Assembly (NCBI RefSeq): GCF_000521215.1
Contig: NZ_KI928941.1
Span: forward strand, 119,383 to 183,382
Direction of reading: 5' to 3'
DNA: 64,000 nt
DNA from: Labrenzia sp. DG1229
GTDB lineage: Bacteria; Pseudomonadota; Alphaproteobacteria; Rhizobiales; Stappiaceae
Shown piece after piece: positions 1 through 8,335 of the stretch. Made by a program: the position numbers and the translations under genes. Positions within the stretch are counted from its first letter, which is position 1, and each line of letters starts with the position of its first letter. A model generated the notes under the pieces. The model did not search any database, was not told the DNA's origin, and worked only from the letters and a program-made list of their open reading frames with translations.

Positions 1-327
1 GGCATCGCCGGCCCGGATGGTGCGGGCGGCAAATCCGATGGCATCCATCCCGGAACCGCACAGCCGGTTGACCGTCGTCCCGGGGACGGAGACCGGCATG
101 CCAGCGAGAAGCGCCGCCATGCGTGCGACGTTGCGGTTGTCTTCACCAGCCTGGTTGGCGCAACCCAAAATGACATCGTCGACCATTTCCCAGTCCACGG
201 CCGGGTTGCGCTCTTTCAGCGCTGCAAGGGGTATGGCTGCCAGATCATCTGCGCGCACGGATGCAAGGGCACCTGCGTATCGTCCGATAGGCGTGCGCAC
301 TGCATCGCAGATAAGGGCTTCCGACAT
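1..327 (-). CDS. pcaF: 3-oxoadipyl-CoA thiolase, N-terminal part (runs off window)
   Basis: Only the first 109 residues are present; the gene continues beyond base 1. The protein begins MSEALICDAVRTPIGRYAGA and carries GCANQAGEDNRNVARMAALL and the active-site stretch TTVNRLCGSGMDA, where the cysteine is the acyl-accepting nucleophile of thiolases. These stretches are typical of the PcaF/PaaJ branch, which cleaves 3-oxoadipyl-CoA to succinyl-CoA and acetyl-CoA at the end of beta-ketoadipate or phenylacetate breakdown. The ATG lies on the minus strand at 325-327. The upstream neighbour encodes a PaaX-type repressor, which favours the phenylacetate role (inference). A palindrome in the 145-base gap is a likely operator. 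Confidence 0.85.
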   Translation of the reverse strand, partial: MSEALICDAVRTPIGRYAGALASVRADDLAAIPLAALKERNPAVDWEMVDDVILGCANQAGEDNRNVARMAALLAGMPVSVPGTTVNRLCGSGMDAIGFAARTIRAGDA

Positions 328-368
328 TCTTCTCTCCCAAGGCAGCCTCTTGGTCGTCGCAAAATTCA

Positions 369-384
369 CCGACCGATCGGTCAG
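369..384. promoter_or_regulatory. palindromic operator candidate upstream of the thiolase gene
   Basis: A perfect 12-base palindrome GACCGATCGGTC occupies 371-382 and extends to 16 bases with one mismatch. It lies 45-60 bases upstream of the thiolase start and downstream of paaX. The compact symmetry looks like a TetR- or PaaX-class site. Which protein binds it cannot be decided from the sequence. Confidence 0.55.
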
Positions 385-472
385 TGTTGTAGCATTAAAA
401 CATCACACTTCAAACTCTTTTTTGAGTATTCTTGTGATGCTTTTCAATCAAGGAAAAAATTGTCTTTTTGCA

Positions 473-1351
473 TCAGCACATTAGCATCGCTGCCTCTCGC
501 TCAAGCCGGTCCAGGCGGAGGCAGGTCGCCTCGGTGGCCAGTGGCAGCAGGCCGATGGCATCACGAAATGTCAGGCCGACAAAGGCGTCCGCCTCGGCAC
601 TGAGCGACAGATAGGCCCGGACGAACAACTGTCTCGCCTCTTCTGCGGGCCAGTCGGAAGGCCAGGCGTCACGCGGCAGGCGAGGATCCTTGAGCGCCGC
701 CAACCGGTAGTGATGAACAAGTTGCAGCCGCAGGGCCAGGGCCTCCTCGCCTTCAAGGTCAATTGCGCCTTTGCCAGACTTCAAGAGCGCGCCGAGGGCT
801 TCGAAGCGTAACAGGAAACGCTTATACCGGTCGGCAACGTCCTGAAGATCCCAGTAGTCTGCCGCCAGAGCAGGCCATCCCGCAGAATCCCCGACAGTTT
901 CCGCGGAAAGCAACGGGCCGGCCGGAAGGGCAATGTCATCACGATTGGGGGCGATCGCAGCGCCCTGCCCCAGGGATGCCCAGCCTTCCGGTAGGGCCCC
1001 GGCAGCATTGGCCGCAACCAGCCAGCCACGGGCGGGAGGGGGCGGCGCATAAAGAACCCGGGCAGCCTTTCTGAACTCGGCCTGCGCCTGTCCTGTCAGC
1101 CGGTAGAAGCTTTTGCGTCCGATACGTTCACCGAAAAGCTTGCCGGCGGTCACCAGCCGGGACACCGCGGTTCTGACGAGACTTTCGCTGATGCCCTGGC
1201 GTGCGCAGCAAGTGACGAGATCCCCCATCCAGAGCGTGCCGCCACGCGGTTCGATTGCGTCCCCGTAAAGCGTGACGATAAAGACCGGTGCACGCGGAAC
1301 ATCCGCACCCGGCAACGCTTGGAATTTGGCGTTTGTTTCAGCGGTCGACAT
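473..1351 (-). CDS. paaX: PaaX-family phenylacetate-pathway repressor
   Basis: This 292-residue protein has the PaaX layout: an N-terminal winged helix (roughly residues 20-95, with GTLWMGDLVTCC and SESLVRTAVSRLVTAGKLF as the reading-helix region), a middle domain, and a C-terminal region with a long helix ending RLDRLERE. PaaX proteins repress phenylacetate degradation genes and are released by phenylacetyl-CoA (family knowledge). The length matches the family (about 290-310). The gene lies upstream of and co-directional with the thiolase, 145 bases apart, with a palindrome between them. The ATG is at 1349-1351. The operator may belong to this protein or to an unlinked TetR-type PaaR; this is inference. 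Confidence 0.88.
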   Translation of the reverse strand: MSTAETNAKFQALPGADVPRAPVFIVTLYGDAIEPRGGTLWMGDLVTCCARQGISESLVRTAVSRLVTAGKLFGERIGRKSFYRLTGQAQAEFRKAARVLYAPPPPARGWLVAANAAGALPEGWASLGQGAAIAPNRDDIALPAGPLLSAETVGDSAGWPALAADYWDLQDVADRYKRFLLRFEALGALLKSGKGAIDLEGEEALALRLQLVHHYRLAALKDPRLPRDAWPSDWPAEEARQLFVRAYLSLSAEADAFVGLTFRDAIGLLPLATEATCLRLDRLEREAAMLMC

Positions 1352-1753
1352 GCGGTTTCCAGTTTCCAGATCGAAAAATTATATCACACAAAATCAATTT
1401 TGAGGATATTCCTGTAGCGAATTGCGAGTCTGGTGTGAGTCGGATCTTCAACACTTTGATCACCGCGAAAAGTGCAGAACAAACCCGTTTCGTATGAGCA
1501 CTCCAAAACAACAACCATTCCTCTGCAAATGTTTACCGGGGCCCTTTCCCGGAGCGTTGCGGTTTGGACAACCTGATGGCCGCGTTGGCTTCTGCTGCTA
1601 CTCATGGACAATTCAAATGGGAAGGCATCGAACTTGAATTAGATCGAAATTTAAATTCACTTTCCCCTGCGAAACATTTCGTCTTCTTCTCTTGCAATAC
1701 TTGGAAAACATAACCTAATCTCAAAAGATAGGAAAACGAGGGGGAAAAACGAG
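1352..1753. other. intergenic region without a recognisable gene
   Basis: About 400 bases between the divergent paaX and the small gene at 1754. Short reading frames exist on both strands but none resembles a protein family or has a convincing ribosome site. The AT-rich stretches near 1375-1400 and 1640-1730 probably hold the promoters of the two divergent genes. Confidence 0.5.
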
Positions 1754-2041
1754 ATGACTGTATATCGATTTACTGATTTTTCTTCGCCGGATATGGGAGC
1801 GGCAATGGTTGCCGCCGAAGATCTGCGTGGCGATCTCGCAAATGCTGGTGCAGTCTTCATAGACATCATCGATTTCGGCGATGGAGCCGGGCTTGTCGTG
1901 GCAAAGTATCCCAATGAAGCCGCGATGGAAGCAGCGGGGCCGATTGCACAGGCAGCTTTCGGCAAGATGGTGCAGGCGGGCGTCATCGACCCGGCTTCCA
2001 TCAGACCGAAAACCGGTGCTGTCGCTATTTCATACGTGTAG
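1754..2041 (+). CDS. small conserved hypothetical protein, ferredoxin-like fold candidate
   Basis: A 95-residue protein beginning MTVYRFTDFSSPDMGAAMVA with an alternating helix/strand pattern (FIDIIDFGDGAGLVVAKYP, then a helix rich in Ala). The pattern resembles small dimeric alpha/beta-barrel proteins that bind or turn over small metabolites, but I do not recognise a specific family. There is no signal peptide or membrane segment. A purine-rich stretch (gagggggaaaaacgag) precedes the ATG. It stands alone and is followed after 23 bases by a strong hairpin. Confidence 0.65.
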   Translation: MTVYRFTDFSSPDMGAAMVAAEDLRGDLANAGAVFIDIIDFGDGAGLVVAKYPNEAAMEAAGPIAQAAFGKMVQAGVIDPASIRPKTGAVAISYV

Positions 2042-2064
2042 GACCGGAGGTGTAATCGAACCTC

Positions 2065-2103
2065 GCGAACCGGATTGTTGGCCATGACATCAATCCGGTT
2101 CGC
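2065..2103. terminator. 13-bp perfect stem-loop after the small gene
   Basis: The arms 2065-2077 (GCGAACCGGATTG) and 2091-2103 are exact inverted repeats separated by 13 bases. The hairpin begins 23 bases after the stop at 2041. No T-run follows it on the plus strand, so it may be a processing or stabilising hairpin rather than a canonical intrinsic terminator. Confidence 0.5.
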
Positions 2104-2883
2104 TGCAGATGCGAAACGTCACCGGCCGGACATCCAATCTGTATTTCCTCAACTCAAGAGTTTCCAACACTGACAGGTTCAGGAAATCCCACTGCAATTC
2201 ACGGCCTGAAACCGAAATGGCTGTATGCCGTTTGTGGGAGAACAATTTCTGTCCCGGAGCGTCCCTTGTGCGAAGCCTGAACAATGGCTGGTGCCACATT
2301 TCGGCGGCAAATTCCGATACCCAAATGTGAAATTTTTTTCCATAAATCCCGCCTTGCCTGATCCATTGCGCCGTCTTACAAAGATTTAATTGTACGGACC
2401 AAACCTTCGAAAACAGCCGGACAAATCTCGCCGAATTCCGCAGGTTGCGACCTCTCGATATCGTGTGGCTTATTGCAACACGGCGGTTTGCCAAATAACG
2501 CGCCACACGTCATTGAAACATCTTTGTTGAGACATGGGAGACGTCGGTACCGGTTATTGTTGAATCCATGTAAATTATTGAAAAAATTCTGCTTTTAAGA
2601 AAACATCCAAACATACCGACTCAAACATGAGCACCTTGCCGAGGTCACCCGGAACGCCCGGTCCTATCTCCCGATGAACCGAAATAGTTCGATCCGAATG
2701 TCACATCACGTGTCAGGCAACATCCCGCGTTCAACAGTCGGCCGTGAGGGAGTCGATCGTTGCAAAAGACGCAAGCTTGTTGATGTCCGGGACCCTGTTG
2801 ACTGGTCTCTGCCACATTTCGTCCCCAGTTGCTGATCAGCCGCCCCGGCATGGGGCAGATGCAACTTGTGAGGAGAATTGAAC
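2104..2883. other. long intergenic region without a supported gene
   Basis: Roughly 780 bases with no convincing gene. A 138-codon frame on the minus strand (2090-2506) has an irregular, cysteine- and arginine-rich composition unlike its neighbours and no family resemblance. The last 60 bases contain the leader and ribosome site of the secreted protein at 2884. Confidence 0.45.
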
Positions 2884-3363
2884 ATGATGAAAACCCTGCT
2901 TCCTGCCGCCGTTTTGGCAACCACGCTGGCTGCCGCGCCGGTCGCTCTGGCCTCGAGCAACGACAGCACCGCGATCGAAGGCACCTATCTGCTGGTGCAG
3001 CCCAACGAAAGCCAACGGGTCCTGGCCCTCAACCCAGGCGGTTCGGTCAATCTTGTCAGCCAGGGACAACAGGTTCGCGGTTACACATCCGGACTTGGAA
3101 GCTGGAAAATGACAGGACCGGACACGGCCCGCGCTGCCATCATCGACTTCAACGACCCGGAAACAACAGCTGATGGCAATGGCGCGTCGCAAATTGTCTA
3201 TGACCTGACCTTTTCCGGCGAAACCGATGGCCAGTTCCAGAGTGTCACCGGACAGTTCTCAGGCCAGGCATTTGCCAAGGGTAAGAACCCCCTCGCCGAA
3301 GATGTCCAGCCGGCGCGCAAATTCGGCAACCGGTTCGATGGCATGCGCATCGGCGTCAACTGA
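2884..3363 (+). CDS. secreted hypothetical protein
   Basis: The 159-residue product starts MMKTLLPAAVLATTLAAAPV, a textbook signal peptide with likely cleavage after ALA near residue 22, so it should be periplasmic or released. The mature part is beta-rich (GTYLLVQPNE, GGSVNLVSQGQQVRGYTSGLGSWKM, DLTFSGETDGQF), suggesting a small beta-barrel or lipocalin-like sandwich. No catalytic motif is visible. I chose the ATG at 2884 because AGGAG at 2871-2875 sits eight bases upstream; a TTG at 2878 is too close. It appears monocistronic. Function unknown. Confidence 0.75.
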   Translation: MMKTLLPAAVLATTLAAAPVALASSNDSTAIEGTYLLVQPNESQRVLALNPGGSVNLVSQGQQVRGYTSGLGSWKMTGPDTARAAIIDFNDPETTADGNGASQIVYDLTFSGETDGQFQSVTGQFSGQAFAKGKNPLAEDVQPARKFGNRFDGMRIGVN

Positions 3364-3567
3364 CCCAGCCGGTCAGACAAGGACCGTCAGGATAAACCCG
3401 TGAAGTTCAGGCGCGAAATTTGGCTCGGCTTGTTAACGTCAACCGCATGAAAAAGAGTGCCAGTGGTCAAAGGCCGCTGGCAGACTCTTCGCTCACGGCC
3501 CTGGTTGATCGCTTGTATTTCGGCAAATGTCGTGAGCGTCGGCTTCAGAAAGATGCAACCCCGAGAC

Positions 3568-3939
3568 TCACGAACCCGGGCAGCGATTCAACGACCCGCT
3601 TTTGTGCGGGAAATTCCAACGCAGGATCAACTCATCGCCGGTGAGCTGCATTCCGATGAGATAGCTGCGCTCAGAATCTTCACCGCATTGCGCATTAGCC
3701 GCAGTGAATGCACCGTTCTCTCTCGCCTCAACCGGCCCCCATTTGAGAGCGCACCAGAGCTGCCCCTGTCTGAGCCAGTTCCGCCCGATCTCGAACGGCT
3801 CCGACAACAGCGTTCCGCCGGGCTGGACCGGCGTCCGCGCGCACTGCGCCTTCGTACCCCAGGTTCCAAGAAAGGCGACGTGTTCACCTGCGCTGGCAGG
3901 GGTGGCAAAAAGAGCGAACAGCAGAAGAAGGTAGCGCAT
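3568..3939 (-). CDS. secreted hypothetical protein with conserved cysteines
   Basis: This 123-residue protein begins MRYLLLLFALFATPASAGEH, a clear signal peptide with cleavage after ASA. The mature part has four cysteines (QCART, LWCALK, AQCGED, NRCPGS) that could form two disulfides, with GTWGT near the start and a beta-rich pattern. It is probably a small periplasmic protein. Small secreted proteins of this type are common in alphaproteobacteria and usually have no assigned function. It is a single-gene unit on the minus strand. No family was recognised. Confidence 0.7.
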   Translation of the reverse strand: MRYLLLLFALFATPASAGEHVAFLGTWGTKAQCARTPVQPGGTLLSEPFEIGRNWLRQGQLWCALKWGPVEARENGAFTAANAQCGEDSERSYLIGMQLTGDELILRWNFPHKSGSLNRCPGS

Positions 3940-4057
3940 GAGAAAGGCTTAGCAGTGCCTCCCCGGACAGCTTAATCAATTCGCCTTGAGCGTTGGTCCA
4001 GGTACGCCCGAAACTGTCTGACGATCGGGCAATTCAGCCTCACGTCGGGGATTGACA

Positions 4058-4537
4058 CTAAACTGGCACCTGCAACCCGACTTTCACACGGTTCACCACA
4101 ACGTTGGAATGAAACCGGCGGATGTTGGGATTATCCGTAAACACCTGGCGGCTGAACTCTTCATACGCCGCCATGTCTGTTGAGGTTACGACCAGGATGA
4201 AGTCGGTATGACCCGTGACGTAGTAGCACTGCTGAACATCCTTCAACTCCAGCATTGAGCGCCGAAATTCATCCAAAAGATCTGTGCGCTCACGCTCGAG
4301 TTCGACTTCGACGATGAAGGTCATGGGACGTCCGACCGCCTTGGCCGACAGGACAGAAATATCCGCCTCGATGATCCCCTCGTCCCGAAACCGCTTCAGA
4401 CGACGTTGAACGGATGACCGCGACAATCGGGTCTTTTCGCCCAGTTCGTCAGCCGTCAGGCGATTGTCGCGCTGAAGAATCTCAAGAAGCCGCTTGTCAG
4501 CATCATCCAGGGCATTGGGCATTTTGCCTACTTTCAT
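4058..4537 (-). CDS. Lrp/AsnC-family transcriptional regulator
   Basis: A 159-residue protein with the standard two-domain Lrp layout: an N-terminal helix-turn-helix (LDDADKRLLEILQRDNRLTA to SRSSVQRRLKRFRDEGII, about residues 10-56) and a C-terminal RAM effector domain (VQQCYYVTGHTDFILVV, about 95-145). These proteins sense amino acids and bind as octamers. The gene is divergent from a class IV aminotransferase with about 110 bases between the starts, so it probably controls that gene and itself (inference). A start at the internal methionine (MPNALDD, five codons later) is equally possible. Confidence 0.9.
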   Translation of the reverse strand: MKVGKMPNALDDADKRLLEILQRDNRLTADELGEKTRLSRSSVQRRLKRFRDEGIIEADISVLSAKAVGRPMTFIVEVELERERTDLLDEFRRSMLELKDVQQCYYVTGHTDFILVVTSTDMAAYEEFSRQVFTDNPNIRRFHSNVVVNRVKVGLQVPV

Positions 4538-4648
4538 TCCAGGTTTCGCAACAATTTACTCAATTAAGTCCGATAATACAGGCAAAATGCTCAATTTTCT
4601 TTGCTAGTCTTTCCCATCGAACCCGTTGCACCAAGCGAAGGCCCGATC
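4538..4648. promoter_or_regulatory. divergent AsnC/aminotransferase control region
   Basis: This AT-rich divergent gap has a loose inverted repeat, GCAAAA at 4582 with TTTGC ending at 4604, plus repeated CTCAATT elements near 4560 and 4590. Such degenerate AT-rich symmetry is usual for Lrp-type sites. No binding site can be fixed by eye. Confidence 0.4.
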
Positions 4649-5599
4649 ATGCGCAAACTGCCTGAATTGTCCGAACGTCACATCGACCACCGCGCCTACC
4701 CGCCAGGAGTGGCGTATATGGACGGCCAGTATCTGCCGATGCATGAGGCAAAAATCTCGGTCTTGGACTACGGCTTTCTCCACTCGGACGCGACCTATGA
4801 TGTGGCTCATGTGTGGAACGGCTCGTTTTTCAGACTGCAGGATCACCTGGACCGCTTTTTTCGCGGTATGGACGAACTGCATATGTCCATCGGCTACGAC
4901 AAGGAACAGGTCACGGAGGTTCTCCGCAATTGCGTGGCCTTGTCCGGGTTCAGGAACGCTTATGTCGAGGTGATCTGCACCAGGGGAACGTCGCCGGAAT
5001 TCAGCCGGGATCCGAGGAATTCTGAAAACCGCCTCATCGCATTTGCCCTTCCGTTCGGGTCCGTGGCCAACGAGGAACAGATGGAACACGGTCTGCATCT
5101 GGCAATAACAGATGTCCTGCGCATTCCACCGAGCTCTGTCGATCCAACCGTGAAAAACTACCATTGGCTGGACTTGGTGAAAGGTCTTTACGCTGCTTAT
5201 GAACGCGGCGCGGACACGGCGGTTCTGGTTGACGGCAAGGGCAATATCTCCGAAGGGCCCGGCTTCAACATTTTCGCGGTAAAGGACGGCCTGGTGGCCA
5301 CGCCGGACACGAGCGTCCTGTTGGGCGTTACCCGCCGGACCATCTTCGATATCTGCGCAAGGATGGACCTCACATGCCGGTCTCTAGACATTTCGGTTTT
5401 GGACTTGAGGTCAGCGGATGAGGTCTTCATAACATCGACTGCCGGCGGGGTTATGCCGGTGACGCGCATTGATGGAAAGTCGATCGGATCGGGCGCAATC
5501 GGCCCGCTCTACAAGCGTATCAGGACAATGTACTGGCAATTGCACGACGCCGCGGAGCATCGCACGCCCATCTCCTATCCTGTGAAGGAGAATGACTGA
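4649..5599 (+). CDS. class IV PLP-dependent aminotransferase
   Basis: A 316-residue fold-type IV transaminase (branched-chain, D-amino acid or R-amine group). The likely Schiff-base lysine is K169 in PTVKNYHWLDL, and the PLP-phosphate loop is NISEGPGFNIF (about 199-209). The N-terminal YMDGQYLPMHEAKISVLDYG is the usual small-domain start. The length fits the family (285-330). The motif set does not fix the substrate; the linked AsnC regulator suggests an amino acid. ATG 4649 was chosen over the upstream TTG at 4601 because GAAGG at 4637 is well spaced and homology begins there. Confidence 0.88.
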   Translation: MRKLPELSERHIDHRAYPPGVAYMDGQYLPMHEAKISVLDYGFLHSDATYDVAHVWNGSFFRLQDHLDRFFRGMDELHMSIGYDKEQVTEVLRNCVALSGFRNAYVEVICTRGTSPEFSRDPRNSENRLIAFALPFGSVANEEQMEHGLHLAITDVLRIPPSSVDPTVKNYHWLDLVKGLYAAYERGADTAVLVDGKGNISEGPGFNIFAVKDGLVATPDTSVLLGVTRRTIFDICARMDLTCRSLDISVLDLRSADEVFITSTAGGVMPVTRIDGKSIGSGAIGPLYKRIRTMYWQLHDAAEHRTPISYPVKEND

Positions 5600-5641
5600 C
5601 ACCGCTCAAACATGACCGTGTGGTGCTCAAGAACTGCGGCC

Positions 5642-6787
5642 TCACGACAGGCCCTTTGGTGCCAGGTCGCCAATCGAGCCTTCTTCGACTTCCGGCGGTT
5701 GCCGTCTCTCGGTTTTTGCAGTCGCCGGCAAGGGCGTGTCGAATGCGTAGTCCGGGTCGATCTTCTGCCGTTCCCAGGTGTCAAGCATTTCGCGCCAAGC
5801 GCTTGTAAGAGTGCGCGGTTCAGGCATGTCGTCCCTGATCTCATCTGCCAGCATCGGCAAATTGTAGCAGGGAATGCCCGCATACATGTGATGCTCGGCA
5901 TGCCAGTTCATGTGCCAATAGAGAAATTCGACGAATTTCGGCAGGCGAATGGACCTGGTGCTTTTGCGGAAATCATTCGTGCCTTCCATCAATCCGCAAT
6001 GCTGAGTCAGCCCGACGAAATAACTCAGCCAGTTCGCGATGAAACTCGGCACCGTGATGATCAGCGGCAACACCCACTGGCCTGTAACGATCGCCACAAT
6101 GAGCACGGCGCCGTGAAATACCAGCTGGATCCTGGACCACCGGACCGAGTTTCTGTGCTGGTCCGGCTGGTCCTCATGCAGCGCCTCCAGCCATTCATTG
6201 GCGGGAACTTCCACCGGACCGATCTTGCCGAGCGCGTCCAGCACCGTCAGCCAGACCGCCGACACAAAGCCGCCCTTGCCGAATGTCCGCCCCGGCTGGG
6301 TCATGAGGTTGACCGTGAACATCTGCAAGAGGAACGTCCGGCCCACATTCGGGTGCACAGGCAGTAATACTTCCCGGTCGCCTTCCGGATGCAGGGTATA
6401 GCGGTGATGATAGGTATGGCTGGCGGCATAGTCGAACGGGTTCCACCAGGAAATCAGGCTGAAGAGATAGAGAAAAAAGTCGTTGAGCCACTTGGTTTTG
6501 AACACTGTCCCGTGGCCAAGTTCATGTACTGCCGTGCCCTTGAAGAATGACGCCACGGTGCCGTGGGCGAAGAGCGCGATCACGAACAGGAGCCAAAGGT
6601 TCTGCGCCCAGGTCAGATAGACCGCCAGGCCCGTCAGGCAGAAGAGGGCGAAATGCCCGCCCGCCTGGAACCAGCCCTTGACGTCGTCGCGCCGGGAAAG
6701 CTCCCGAAACCTGGCCGGCGGCATCTTCGAGCGATACCATTGCGGCTTCAGGGTTTCCCGAACCTTTGATAGCGGCTGATACGACAT
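5642..6787 (-). CDS. membrane fatty acid desaturase
   Basis: A 381-residue integral membrane protein with the desaturase histidine boxes: HELGH (88-92), HTYHH (124-128), QHCGL (262-266) and HAEHH (296-300). Together these ligate the di-iron centre that inserts double bonds using O2. Hydrophobic segments lie at about 43-80, 102-115, 222-260. It fits the FADS-type acyl-lipid desaturase family; substrate and regioselectivity cannot be read from sequence. It converges on the aminotransferase with 42 bases between the stops and seems to be transcribed alone. The polar C-terminal tail after residue 330 is probably cytoplasmic. Confidence 0.9.
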   Translation of the reverse strand: MSYQPLSKVRETLKPQWYRSKMPPARFRELSRRDDVKGWFQAGGHFALFCLTGLAVYLTWAQNLWLLFVIALFAHGTVASFFKGTAVHELGHGTVFKTKWLNDFFLYLFSLISWWNPFDYAASHTYHHRYTLHPEGDREVLLPVHPNVGRTFLLQMFTVNLMTQPGRTFGKGGFVSAVWLTVLDALGKIGPVEVPANEWLEALHEDQPDQHRNSVRWSRIQLVFHGAVLIVAIVTGQWVLPLIITVPSFIANWLSYFVGLTQHCGLMEGTNDFRKSTRSIRLPKFVEFLYWHMNWHAEHHMYAGIPCYNLPMLADEIRDDMPEPRTLTSAWREMLDTWERQKIDPDYAFDTPLPATAKTERRQPPEVEEGSIGDLAPKGLS

Positions 6788-7287
6788 CCCACTCCCTCAC
6801 ATCGCCAAAATACGTTTTTGCCCAGCCAAGCATAGCCAAATCCGCCACTGCCCGCCAAGGGTGTGTGCAGCCGGGCTTCACCGTCAAAGGCAGACTGAAC
6901 GCCTGAGCCTGCGCAGTCGCCTTCCCGTTTTCCTCTTCCCGCGTCCAATGGTTGCGCTCAACCAACTCATCATTGGACACGGCAACCTCTCAGCCATCTG
7001 CAACGGCTAAGGTGCTTTTATTTCCTCTTGCATCCCCACCCGCGGTCGCCTGGGCCCGCAGGTGCTTGCCGACAGAAGGACCGAGGTCTCGATTGGTTGT
7101 GACAACATCGCGAGCAGACCGGTGCCTTGGGGGTCTTCAGTCAGGGAACCCGGACATTCACGCGTTCAAAACGGACAGTCGCTCAAGTCCTTTCCAGTGA
7201 CGTGCAATTTCCAACCATTGCCGACCTTGAGAATTTAGGTCCATATGCGTTCCAAGAAAAAATCCAACAGAGAATCACCAAGGCGAT
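6788..7287. other. 500-base divergent intergenic region
   Basis: This lies between the desaturase and a DMT transporter transcribed away from it. A minus-strand frame (6522-6980, start MSNDELVERNHWTREEEN) runs into the desaturase gene in another frame and has no family resemblance, so it is not called. The region must hold both promoters; no clear operator was seen. Confidence 0.4.
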
Positions 7288-8169
7288 ATGGGTCAGAATA
7301 CAGAATCGAATGCACGCGGCATCATCCTGATGGTTCTGTCCATGGGCGCTTTCGCGATAGCCGATACGTTGATCAAACTGGTGTCGGGGGACGTTGCACC
7401 TGCACAAATCATGTTTCTGATGATGGCCGGTGGCTCGGTTATGTTTTGCCTGATGGCCAAGGCGCAAGGTGCGCAGTTGATTGATCGCCGGGTAATTGCG
7501 CCCGTCTTCCTGCTTCGTTATCTCGCCGAAGTCGTTGCAATGGTCGGCATGGTGATGGCCTTGGCACATGTGCCGCTGTCAGCGGTGGGAGCCATAATTC
7601 AGGCGACGCCCTTGCTGGTTGCCCTCGGAGCCGTCTTGTTCCTCGGAGAGAAAGTGAGCTGGCGGCGCTGGAGCACGATTGTCCTCGGGTTTGCCGGTGT
7701 TCTGCTCATCGTTCAACCGGGTGCCGAAGGCTTTGATGCCTTGGCCCTTTGGGCGGTTTTCGCGATGGTTGGATTGTCAGTTCGCGACCTGACAACACGC
7801 ATGACCCCACCCGACATGGCCTCCGCAAGCCTTGCTGCCTATTCGGCGGTGGCGGCATTGCCCTTTGCCATGGCCTGGATCCTTCTGGATGGAGACAGCT
7901 TTCTGCCACCGGAGGCGGACTGGGTGATGCTGATTTCCATTGTCCTGCTAGGCTCTCTGGGATATTTGCTGCTTACCGCGTCCATTCGCGCAACCAGCAT
8001 TTCAGTCGTTTCTCCCTTTCGATATTCACGCCTTATATTCATGTTGATTTTGGGCGTCCTGGTATTCGATGAGCGCCCAGGCCTCCCGGTCCTTGCCGGA
8101 GCATCGCTGATTGTCCTCTCGGGCCTCTACATGATGTGGCGTGAGCGTGTCCTGAAACTGACGGGCTAG
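7288..8169 (+). CDS. EamA/DMT-family inner-membrane transporter
   Basis: A 293-residue protein with about ten hydrophobic helices in two five-helix EamA repeats; each repeat ends in the typical pattern (LGEKVSWRRWSTIVLGFAGV near residue 115-135 and FDERPGLPVLAGASLIVLSG near 265-285). Such carriers export or exchange small metabolites and amino acids; the substrate is not predictable. The ATG at 7288 is preceded by a weak purine stretch (ccaaggcgat). It is monocistronic and followed by a dispersed palindromic repeat. Confidence 0.88.
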   Translation: MGQNTESNARGIILMVLSMGAFAIADTLIKLVSGDVAPAQIMFLMMAGGSVMFCLMAKAQGAQLIDRRVIAPVFLLRYLAEVVAMVGMVMALAHVPLSAVGAIIQATPLLVALGAVLFLGEKVSWRRWSTIVLGFAGVLLIVQPGAEGFDALALWAVFAMVGLSVRDLTTRMTPPDMASASLAAYSAVAALPFAMAWILLDGDSFLPPEADWVMLISIVLLGSLGYLLLTASIRATSISVVSPFRYSRLIFMLILGVLVFDERPGLPVLAGASLIVLSGLYMMWRERVLKLTG

Positions 8170-8204
8170 CCCGGCTTCTGACACAACAACCACGCCTCTC
8201 CACC

Positions 8205-8319
8205 TTGTCATCCCGAACGCAGTGCAGCGGAGATCCGGGATCCGGTACTGCGTGTGGTCAGCGCAAAAAAGACCATCTGGCAAACGTCTGCCGGAAACCG
8301 GACTTCGCCTGGATGACAA
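8205..8319. repeat. dispersed palindromic repeat element
   Basis: A roughly 115-base non-coding unit bounded by exact inverted ends TTGTCATCC (8205-8213) and GGATGACAA (8311-8319). Its left part has the phrase GCAGTGCAGCGGAGATCCGG, which resembles an intergenic repeat common in many Rhizobiales-like genomes (recalled, not searched). It lies between two converging genes, the usual place for REP/BIME-type elements. Confidence 0.55.
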
Positions 8320-8335
8320 TCCGGAAGAGCGTTGA

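Noticed and set aside
2090..2506. 138-codon minus-strand open frame
   Set aside because: No ribosome site, irregular composition and no family resemblance; it spans the hairpin arm and looks like a chance frame.
6522..6980. 152-codon minus-strand frame beginning MSNDELVERNHW
   Set aside because: It runs into the desaturase gene in a different frame; the desaturase frame has clear histidine boxes and wins.
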